This document shows, piece by piece, positions 54,519-64,000 of a stretch of 64,000 nucleotides of DNA. Location: positions 806,001 to 870,000 of the forward strand of contig CAUEEP010000733.1 of NCBI GenBank assembly GCA_958450365.1, in the 5' to 3' direction. How positions within the stretch are numbered: position 1 is the stretch's first letter; every line of letters begins with the position of its first letter. The position numbers and the translations under genes were made by a program. The notes below the pieces were generated by a model, which had not been told where the DNA came from, did no database searches, and worked only from the letters and a program-made list of their open reading frames with translations. This DNA comes from Mesorhabditis belari. Its lineage: Eukaryota > Nematoda > Chromadorea > Rhabditida > Rhabditidae.

Positions 54519-55552
54519 TTAGTAGCTGCTCTTTGGCCGTTTAGCGATCCATTCTTTGATTGCAGGCAGAGCCTCGACTCGGTCTCGATGGGCAATCACC
54601 TAAATACAAAACAAGCTATGAAATTAACCCAAATATCTATTTTCTAGTAAAATCACCTCTGGATACTTGTCAAAAGCTCCCGGGATGAGCTGTTGATAGG
54701 TGGTGATGTGGCCGGCGAGATGCAAGTCAACCCATGAGACTTTTGAGCCAACCTGTAAGGGTTTAGTTGTTGTGAAAAAGCATTTCAGTCTAAAATAGAG
54801 TTGCACTAACCAGAAATCCGCTCTTGCTCTTCTTCAGGTATTTCTCGATGACAAGTGGAAAGTACTTGTCTCTGGCTGGTTCAAAGAGCTCTTTGGTGGC
54901 GGCTGCCTGAATGGAATGTTTAATGATTCCAAATCAGACCCAAGTTCCAAATTCACTATTGAAAAGCTACCTTATCTCCAGGCACTCGTCCGACAAGCAC
55001 CCCAAAGAAGTGCTTTTGCTCAGTCATATAGTCATTCAACAAATCGACGAGAGCATCGATTTGAGCCTCCTCAAGATCGTTGGCACCAGCAAAACCTGAG
55101 AAATCAATTGATTATGAATTTTGTCATTTCTAACCGAATCGCTTAGCCAAAAAACGAGCGATTGCCATTGATTGGGGAATGGGTTTTCCATCGACTTCCA
55201 ACAAAGGAAGCTGGCCGAATGGGGTTGCTGAAAAAATTCTTGATCTAATGCAGTAATTCTGATTTTTTAATTGACTATTGTGTTTTTAATGTTTGGCATG
55301 TTTAATTTGAACTTAGAATGCGCTTTTAAATGTTTTCGATACTCACTTGGCTTCAATGTTGGCCAATCTTCGGGCTTGATCCGTTTATCAACATAGGGGA
55401 CACCGGCCAAAGCAAAGAGTTGACGATGGATCTAAAATCATAGGCAATGACAACAAATTTTTGATTTTAAAGTCAATAGATAAAACTTTAGAATATTTAT
55501 TTACTTCAGCTCGTCCTCTCAAGTCAAAATACGTGAGCTTGTAGTTGGGCAT
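54519..55552 (-). CDS. Sigma-class glutathione S-transferase
   Basis: Seven or so exons: MPNYKLTYFDLRGRAE (catalytic Tyr in YKLTYF), IHRQLFALAGVPYVDKRI with KPEDWPTLKP, TPFGQLPLLEVDGKPIPQSM with AIARFLAKRFG (the QLP..DG...QS glutathione-binding core), then GANDLEEAQIDALVDLLNDY, EPARDKYFPLVIEKYLKKSK, VSWVDLHLAGHITTYQQLIP, and AHRDRVEALPAIKEWIAKRP ending SSY. About 205 residues, normal for the class. Cytosolic conjugation of glutathione to electrophiles, or prostaglandin-synthase-like isomerisation. The usual SWADL reads SWVDL. Confidence 0.92.
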
Positions 55553-55881
55553 TCTCTAGAAAGTTTTCGGAATAGCAAAGGTGTGGAATTGATAAGAATT
55601 TCGCGAAAATCAAGCCTTTTTAAGCGTCGAGCATTCCTTTCGTTTGAAAGATTAACAAGCTATAATCTTTCGATTTCTTGGGGTTTTTCTAGTCTTTCTG
55701 ATAGCTTGGAGTTGATGACTTGGAGTTTGTTTCAAATCACAAGAAAAATCATTGAATTGAATTGAAAATAGGCAAGTGTACTATGAAACTATAAAGTGAC
55801 TAGATTTTTTCGTTGAAACGCTTGATTAAGTTTGAATTGTCAAGAGTTTTCTAAGCTAATTCTCGTTTCTGGTTTATCTAA

Positions 55882-56409
55882 AATGCAACCACATAAAATT
55901 TTAATGAATTCTGCAATCGACTCAAATGAACAGGAGAAAATTGTTGAAATGATGACTCAAATCGAGAAAATTTGCGTGAAATTTACGTTGCGCTTCGAGA
56001 AATTGTATCTCAATGTGAAAATGACTTTTCTGATAAAAGTTTTGTCTCGACTTTTCATTGGAACTTTCACAAAGCTTGAGTTGATGTTTAGTAAAGAGGA
56101 AATCACCGAGAATGTCAAACATTTTCTGACAGTTTTTCAAAAACTTGAGTGCTTATTTGGGAGACACCGGCTGACTGTTTTATTGATTCGATTTCAAAAA
56201 TTCCTCGATCAATCGAAATGGTTCATTTAAAAGCTGAAAAAATGAGCCCTCTTCGTCCTGAATTTTTGTCAAATTGTGAAACAAACTTTAGCAAAAGATG
56301 CTACTTTCTTCATTTGACTTTTCAATGCAAGATATTACAAAAATGTGAGTCCACAAGCGAAGAAGAAAAACTCAATACATTTCTGAGCTCGAGGGGATTA
56401 AAGACATAG
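55882..56409 (+). CDS. Uncertain plus-strand ORF, possibly frameshifted
   Basis: MQPHKILMNSAIDSNEQEKI opens a 116-residue frame to 56230 rich in Lys/Glu and Leu (MTQIEKICVKFTLRFEKLYL; TKLELMFSKEEITENVKHFL). A second frame overlapping its end continues KAEKMSPLRPEFLSNCETNF to 56409. Together they could be one helical protein with a frameshift or intron, but no family is recognised. Lies between the GST and the receptor gene. Confidence 0.35.
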
Positions 56410-56434
56410 AAGAGATTTCAAATAAATTTCAATT

Positions 56435-59170
56435 TCAACGCATAGAATTTGAAATTTTTGGGAGACTTTTTAAAGCCTTTGGTGGAATCATAAATCTCCA
56501 AATGACGATCCTAAATAAACAATTTCAATTACAAATTTTCTATAAACTCACGCGAAAAATGATTGTGAAGTGAAGGGGTAAACCTCAAGGAGTAAATAGT
56601 AGAAAATGGGGAGACCTTGTTGGAAAAAATATTGCAGAGAATAGTGAACAATGAGATAAGTGACAGTGATGAAATGAGTGGTGACAAGCTGGGAAGGTTT
56701 TGAATGAGATTTGCAATGAAAACGTACCATTATTGATAAGCGGACATCAGCTCGACGACTGGTTGGCGATCGTTTTGTCTGAATTTTGACTTTAAGAGAC
56801 TTTAAAGTACGATTTTAGCAATTCAGCTGAATCAATTCTTCTTTTTGAACCAAATAACAGTTTTGTTCAATTATCTGAATCGTTTTTGATACATATCTTT
56901 TCAATTTCAATTTCTTTACCCGATTTTTGGTTTGAAGTTCTCTTAAAACGTGTTAATTTGTGAGAAATACCGTAATCTCGTTTAGTTTTTTAACTCTATT
57001 TTTTTATTCAATACTTGTTGAGAGTTTTCCTAATCAAAAAGAGATAAATTGAATAAATTAATGACTGGATTATGGTAGCTTTCAACGTGCTTTAAACAAA
57101 TTAAGGAAATAATCGTTCAGTTTTACAAAGTAGAACTCACTATTTGTCGAACTTTCCACAATGTTACCAAATCGAGAGCAAAAGTTGCCCCGAATAAACC
57201 GTACATGACATTATCGAGATAGCTGAGAAACCATTGGGCCAAATCGTTCCATGAATACAAACAAGTTGTGCAATAATGCAATGGACTGAAATACCAGCAA
57301 CCAAAGCAAACAAAACCCGTTTCCTCGTTGACAACTAGAAGTACTTTTCTTTGACAATACTTTTCGGATGATTTCACTAACCGTCACCGATTTGATAACA
57401 ATAAATGACAACAGGGATGATCCATAAAAAGAGTGAATGAGGGAGAGCTATTCTTTCCATTTTAGAGTAGAATCGGCCATCAAAGAAAACGGCAAAGATT
57501 CTGAATTTAAGGTTGCATAGACCAATAGTTTGAGTTGTGTTTCACAAGTCAGAATTGTAAAGCCAGAAAAGCCAAAGCCAAAACTTCAGTTTTCAGCCAG
57601 TTTAGTAATCTATTTCTATTTATTCGTAATTCAATTCCCTAACCGATTCGTGCAAAGCCCATTTGCAATCATTTGCATTGAATAGATCATAGCCAAATAA
57701 AAAGAAGTGACGATTTTGTTGATCATCAATCCAGATAACGGAGAACCATAGGGGTTCACGCACTCCCAACTAGAAGAATGAATACCGTAAATGAATACCG
57801 TAAAAACTGCAATAATAGCCCTCTAATAGTAGCCTCTCTCCTCTAATAATATCCCCCCAAGTTTGCATCTGCCTTTGGCTGAATATTTTGCACCTCTCTT
57901 TGGATATTCAGCGAAATATTGTGTCAAATGGTTCAATAGTGAGATAACAAGCAAATATTGGAGAGATCGCTCAAAGGTGTTAGGTTTTTCAGGAACTGAT
58001 CGTACATTGATGATTTGAGATCGTTTAGCCTCTCATCAAAGTGAATCGACGAGGGAAAAGCTCAATCAGCTTCAATTGGATTGTTTCTTTGTTCCTGGAG
58101 GCACTACAAAGTTTGTTTAATGTGCAGATGTGGCTTGGAATCCTTTTAAGGCTCTGGTTTGACAGTTTTACAAGGATTAGCTTTTGCTGCAACGCACAAA
58201 AGGTGGGAACCCAAAGGCTCCTGGAACATCTACTTAAAATGGGTTGCTGATGCTTGGGATTCAATTTCGGAAGAAGTCATTCGTCGAACCCTCAAAAGCT
58301 GTGGTGTTGGAATCGATCCAAGTGGTGCCAAGTGGTGCTGATTCACTGTTTTGAACCCGATGACCCGCTTCCTACAGGACTACAGTCACTCAGGGATGCA
58401 CGTGGCGAAAAAGAAGTCGATGTGCTTCTGGTTCCTCTTACTTCAGCAAATCTTCTCGCTTTTCATCAAGAAATCAAAAGATGTGAGGAAGAATTTGAAT
58501 CTGATATATTAGTTGTTCTAGATTTTTAAATTTCTTCTTTTTTTTTCCTAATTTTTGTTGAATTTTACTTGTTTTTGTAGATAAAATAATTGAAAACTGT
58601 TTCTTTAATGAGTGATAATCTAATATTTTCCGATTTTGGTTATGTGAATGGCAAAAAGTACTATCGAAAAAATAGTGCCCTTAGGGCTACTATTACAGCT
58701 TTTACGGTCGTTGGATATAAAGAATTCTTACGTCAAAAGACAATAACATTTGTAGAAGAAACATATTGAATCAATGCCTCTACTCAAGCAATCGAATAAT
58801 AAATAGAATCGAACAGGCCAGGAAATATTCGGATTTCTGACGATAACCCGAGCACAATGGATATTCAGAACTATTCCAAACAAAGCAAGCTGTAAAAGAA
58901 CCAAAATTGGTTTACTATTTGGATATCAGGCTCAGGCCCAATGCTTACCATAATTTGCGATCCAGCCACCCAATCATTGACACCGTCTTTCACAGAAGAT
59001 CTAACCGGAAGCCCATCCCATGTATAAGCAACTCCATAATTTCGATAAAATGCAAAACCACTATAGTCTTGACACTGTGTTAATGACCAATCATCTGCTG
59101 AGTTGTTCGTATGGAAAACTGAAGCAGTTGTGGTGAAAAGATCATCATAGAAAGGAGTGGAGTTGGCCAT
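56435..59170 (-). CDS. Serpentine 7TM receptor (nematode chemoreceptor-like)
   Basis: Exon 1 (59170 to about 58890) is an extracellular N-terminus with an N-glycosylation site: MANSTPFYDDLFTTTASVFH, SADDWSLTQCQDYSGFAFYR. Then TM segments in order: LACFGIVLNIHCARVIV, VRFYLLFDCLSRGIDSICFF, SGLMINKIVTSFYLAMIYSM, PHSLFLWIIPVVIYCYQIG, VMYGLFGATFALDLVTLWKV, and THFITVTYLIVHYSLQYFFQ followed by GLPIFYYLLLEVYPF, ending IWRFMIPPKALKSLPKISNS. Pattern fits nematode serpentine receptors; I cannot fix the Sr- family. A pogo-type element fills the second intron. Confidence 0.7.
57796..58709 (+). mobile_element. pogo/Tigger-type transposon relic
   Basis: Ends TACCGTAAAAACTGCAATAA and CTATTACAGCTTTTACGGT are inverse and close to the TACCGTAAATACTGTAAT ends of the short elements. 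The interior retains the C-terminal part of a DDE_1 transposase: CFFVPGGTTKFVQCADVAWN (family motif PGG.T...Q..DV..N.PFK), then THKRWEPKGSWNIYLKWVAD with AWDSISEEVIRRTLKSCGV and a tail rich in Asp/Glu. Frameshifts interrupt it and the N-terminal DNA-binding domain is missing. Inserted in a receptor intron. Confidence 0.8.
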
Positions 59171-59641
59171 TTTCTAGAAGAAAATCTTCTAGTACAGTTT
59201 TGGTTTTGGATAAATGTGGAAAAGCCGAGAAGGGATTGGCAAAAAAGGAACAATTTCCAATAATTACATAGTGTTTTAGTCTTTTTAAGCGAAACACAAA
59301 TAAATCATTACAAGGAAAGTGCTCGAAAAACAGTACAGAAAGATTGAAGATTATTGTTTTAAAGGAAATTTAAATCTTTGTAGTTCTTGGTTCAAAAATA
59401 GAATCAGAATTTGTTTGGTGGTAATATTTTGCTTAATTTAGAGCAATCAAGCAAGTTGAATGAGACTCTCCCGTTCTCGTTCTTGTTTCTTGTTTCTAAG
59501 ACTTTCTAAAACATTCTTGTTTCCAAAACTGATCCAGAAATTCGAATAGTTGTTGTGAATTTTGGCTTTTTAAAATTGAGTTGAAATAAATTTTCTAATC
59601 TTTTTAACAATAGAATTAGAATTATTCTTTTTTGATTATAT

Positions 59642-59870
59642 AGCCGTCGTAGCCAACCGGATAGGAGTCTTCTCTCCTAGTCGGGGGGTTAAGGGTTCGA
59701 TCCCGGCGGCTAGAAAGATTAGTTCTCTTTCCCATTATTATAGGTTTTATTATGGGTTTTTTTTTTCTTAGCAACATTTAGGCAATAGGGGTAATTAGGG
59801 GTAAAAATCTCCTCCGTTGCGCTGTAATTCATTATTCGTGTCGAATAAATCTACATTTATTATTCTTTTT
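59642..59870 (+). other. tRNA-like head, probable SINE or tRNA pseudogene
   Basis: Acceptor stem pairs over 7-8 bases (AGCCGTCG with CGGCGGCT). The A box TAGCCAACCGG and B box GGTTCGATCCC are good, and a hairpin TAGGAG-TCTTCT-CTCCTA lies at the anticodon position (possible TCT, Arg). Spacing is too short for a normal anticodon and T arm, so it is unlikely to be a working tRNA. A downstream tail to about 59870 ends AATAAATCTACATTTATTAT, as a SINE might. Confidence 0.45.
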
Positions 59871-60254
59871 TTAGCAATCTTTTTCTGAGCCCAATTTAGC
59901 ACTAAGAAGATACTTTTTATCTAGATCAATTATCCAATAAATCCTATTTTGTTGGCTCACTCACTGAATCTCATCTTGATCGAACTCTTCGACACTTAAG
60001 GGATCTTGTTTTTTTCTTTGATCTTGTTGGCATGAATCATTTCTCTCTAAAAATCTCATTTTATTGCCAAAATCTTCAAATAGAGTCTTTTAAATAAACT
60101 TTTTGTTTTTGATTTTTGTTTTAAATTGGTTTAAATTGCACAACAGTCTTTATTTTTATTTTCTTTTCGATTTGTACTCGCTTTTTGATGAGCTTTTCTC
60201 AAATCATTTGAACAAACAAGCAAAATGATCTTTAAAAAGTCATATTCACCAAGT

Positions 60255-60330
60255 TCTCTATTGCTCCTAGATACAGACTGAGCAAAATGATGAGCAACAT
60301 GGAGGATTACATTGTAAACGAGGTTTATCT
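60255..60330 (-). pseudogene. Decayed copy of Cys-rich peptide first exon
   Basis: CATGTTGCTCATCATTTTGC and CTCAGTCTGTATCTAGGA on the minus strand match the signal-peptide exon at 60659, without a start codon or downstream exon. Confidence 0.6.
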
Positions 60331-60375
60331 TGTTGAGGAGTTCTGTAGCATCACTTTTAAATAAAAAGTTTATTT

Positions 60376-60659
60376 TCAGCAGCTACATGAACCCTTTTGA
60401 CAAAGGTGTCCAATACCTTTTATAGCGTTTTTTGCGAGTCCTGGCGGCGATATTGAGCCCAATCCCTTTGATGTGGTTTTACACGCCCAATATGTTGCAC
60501 AAGTGAAACCGCAATCCTCGCGCTTTTTGCGTTGAGCATCAGCAGGATGAGCCTACAAAAGTTGTAGTGAAAAATTTTAGTCAAACAAGTTACCAATGAT
60601 CCTAGATAAAGACTCAGCAAAATGATGAGCAACAAGAAGGATTCGATTCTTTGGTTCAT
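60376..60659 (-). CDS. Small secreted six-cysteine peptide with dibasic processing site
   Basis: Exon 1 (60659 to about 60597) reads MNQRIESFLLLIILLSLYLG, a signal peptide. After a 46-base intron, exon 2 (about 60550-60376) gives AHPADAQRKKREDCGFTCAT, YWACKTTSKGLGSISPPG and HLCQKGSCSC before TGA. QRKKR is a furin-type cleavage site; the mature peptide would be about 45 residues with cysteines spaced C-x3-C-x4-C-(about 26)-C-x5-C-x-C. The arrangement resembles invertebrate antimicrobial or neuropeptide-like peptides, but it matches no family I can name. A decayed first-exon copy lies just downstream, indicating local duplication. Confidence 0.65.
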
Positions 60660-61176
60660 TCGAAATAATACAAAACTCTGTGCATTTCTTTCAAAGTCAT
60701 AGATCTCTTTTATACGAAAATTTTGACTCACACCTTTTTGGTCTAATGATACCGGATTTTATTTGTGGTGAAAGGCGTCATAAGAATCTCCTCGCCGTTC
60801 ACTTTGCGCTCTTTCTTGCGAATGCGAAATGCGAAATAGAAATCGGCAATGCAAACAAATAGCGACTGTCTCAAATAAGCCACGTCTTAATTGATTTTTA
60901 AACTCTGTCTCCTAATTTAGATTTCAAAAAAAGCAATTAGAAAATGGCTGAACCATTTGAGAATTGCTTGAGTAACATTCTTTGTGCAAAAGGAGTCAAG
61001 GATTTGCTTAAAAGTTACTAACTTTGGATGTCTGAATGCCATTTTTGCTACTTTGTTTCTTCAATTCAAAAGAAACCCAAAGTAAACGAAACACTTCAAC
61101 TTCTGGTACAACTTCAATCAGGTCAATTGGAACATAAAACAGCCATTTTATCAAAATAATAATGCCCATTTTTTGT
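60660..61176. other. Intergenic, no feature seen
   Basis: No coding ORF on either strand. Confidence 0.4.
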
Positions 61177-62685
<1,509 letters not shown>

Positions 62686-62787
62686 TTTGATTGATTTGAT
62701 TCTCTAAAAGTTTTTGCAAAAATGATTAAGTCAAACTTTAGTCTAGCACAAAATATGAAAAGAATGGATAGATTGTTGAGATTCAGG

Positions 62788-63313
62788 TTCAGATTGAGTT
62801 TTCCGATGGAACGATTATCAAATCAAGCGATAGGTTGTTGTTGTCAAAAGGGTTTCTTTTCAAATCCTTTCTGCTAAATAACCATTTAAATCCTCTCCAT
62901 TTCCTGATTGTCAAGGTCATCTCAGGCTTTTTCAAATCCCTTCTGTTTACAATCCCTTGGCTTTTTTTCAAATCAAGCGATGTTTGAGCTGTTATCATCA
63001 AAAGCACTTTACTTTTCAGAAACCATGAAAGAATTGGACAAGCTCGAGTGTCATCCAGAGGATTAAAATTGGAATTGAGATTGAAAAAGTAGAGTATTTG
63101 GGTCTAAGAAGCGTCAAGATAAGAATAATATTCAGATTGAGTTTTCCGATGGGACGATTATCAAATCAAGCGATAAATTGTTGTTGTCATAAGGGTTTCT
63201 TTTTAAATCCTTTCCGCTAAATCATCATTTAAATCCTCTCCATTTCCTGATTGTCAAGGCCATCTCAGGGTTTTTCAAATCCCTTCTGTTTACAATCTCT
63301 TGGCTTTTTTCTT
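62788..63313. repeat. Direct duplication of about 180 bp
   Basis: 62788-62970 and 63130-63313 share TTCAGATTGAGTTTTCCGAT, AATCAAGCGAT and CATTTCCTGATTGTCAAGG. Both lie in the 5' flank of the Kunitz gene; no coding function seen. Confidence 0.85.
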
Positions 63314-63547
63314 GACTCAATTTTCTGCACATTTGACAAAATTGGGTTTCATTCACACAAAGTCAAGGTCTTTGATAGTTTTTTTTGCCTATCCACGCCC
63401 TTGTGTTCGTGCAAAGCTATGATTTCTGAAAAGTAAAGTGTTTTTGATGAAAACACCTCAAATATCGCTTGATTTGAAATTTGAAATTTTTGAGAAAGCT
63501 CAAGTTCTGGAGTTCAAAACTTTTTGTAAATAGATTTTTTCAATACT

Positions 63548-64000
63548 TACAATCATGTGCAAAAGTCTTTTCACATTCAATTTTCTAAAAAGTTTCATCA
63601 ATTTTCTTTGATAAAGTTCATGGCGCTCTTTAAGCCATTAATAGTTTTAGTTACACAAATATATGTACAATTTATTTACACGAACGTTATCGGTATACAA
63701 CACTTATTCATTGAGAAAAAAGTATAATTGTCAAAACGCCCCTGAAAATCGCGGTGCAAAAGTCTTTTCACACAAAACGAAATTAAGCTTTAATCAATAT
63801 TTAGTCGCCCTCCTTTTGCCAAAAGTACTTCTTAATACGAGAGGCATCGATGCAATTAATTCATCAAGAATTCCAGGTCCAATCGTCCTAAAAATTTTTC
63901 TGATGTAAAACCATAGCTCGACTTTACAATTGAATCGTTTTCCTCGCAATTTTGATTTCAAATAAGCCCATAAACTCTCAATAACATTTAAATCCGGTGA
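63548..64000 (-). mobile_element. Tc1-like transposon, cut by window end
   Basis: Terminal repeat TACAATCATGTGCAAAAGTC at 63548, then on the minus strand the transposase C-terminus: SPDLNVIESLWAYLKSKLRG (with the last catalytic acid, E), ELWFYIRKIFRTIGPGILDE and LIASMP, then a frameshift before the stop. Same family as 53390-54154. The rest of the element lies outside. Confidence 0.85.

Noticed and set aside
59642..59711. Functional tRNA-Arg gene
   Set aside because: Acceptor stem and A/B boxes fit, but the anticodon and T arms are too short for a normal cloverleaf; kept only as a tRNA-like element.

Overview
The window is nuclear DNA from a nematode, most likely a free-living rhabditid. It is AT-rich and gene-dense, with short introns (about 45-60 bp) ending in TTTCAG-like acceptors. 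Protein families are typical of nematodes: CUB-like (DUF141) secreted proteins, a TIMP, a GT92 glycosyltransferase, a Cys-loop receptor, a sigma-class GST, Kunitz inhibitors, an F-box protein and a serpentine receptor. Two U4 snRNA genes closely resemble the C. elegans form. Almost all genes are split, so gene spans below cover several exons and exon edges are approximate.

Layout. 1-4.9 kb: a minus-strand gene with at least two complete CUB-like units and the start of a third, joined by Thr/Pro/Glu/Lys-rich linkers. 5.3-6.5 kb: dead Tc1 transposon. 6.5-9.8 kb: a TIMP (with an apparent frame break) and a C-type-lectin-like gene. 11.1-20.9 kb: three more CUB-like units on the minus strand, with a pseudo-exon copy and fold-back elements between them. 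21.2-22.3 kb: a mosaic of miniature transposons carrying fragments of two other loci of this window. 23.4-30.9 kb: an inverted duplication with a U4 snRNA gene in each arm, flanking a Gly/Tyr-rich secreted peptide gene and a probable GPI-anchored protein gene. 30.8-41.3 kb: a secreted protein of unknown family, a GT92 glycosyltransferase, a chimeric tandem-repeat ORF and a Cys-loop receptor. 42-50.3 kb: a DUF4139 protein and two small membrane proteins. 51-64 kb: Tc1 relics, F-box, GST, 7TM receptor, a tRNA-like SINE candidate, a Cys-rich secreted peptide, a two-domain Kunitz inhibitor, and a Tc1 copy cut by the window end.

Themes. The genes lean towards secreted and surface products with a plausible role in defence or the environment (CUB-like, lectin-like, TIMP, Kunitz, small peptides, GST); this is inference from family membership. 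The most unusual feature is a transposon family with terminal repeats beginning TACCGTAAATACTGTAAT. It has many short copies, a longer relative with a pogo/Tigger-type transposase relic, and a composite cluster that has picked up a GT92 exon. Two homopolymer problems (57 T in the first gene; a 350-bp A/T-only stretch near 10.3 kb) look like sequence or assembly artefacts.
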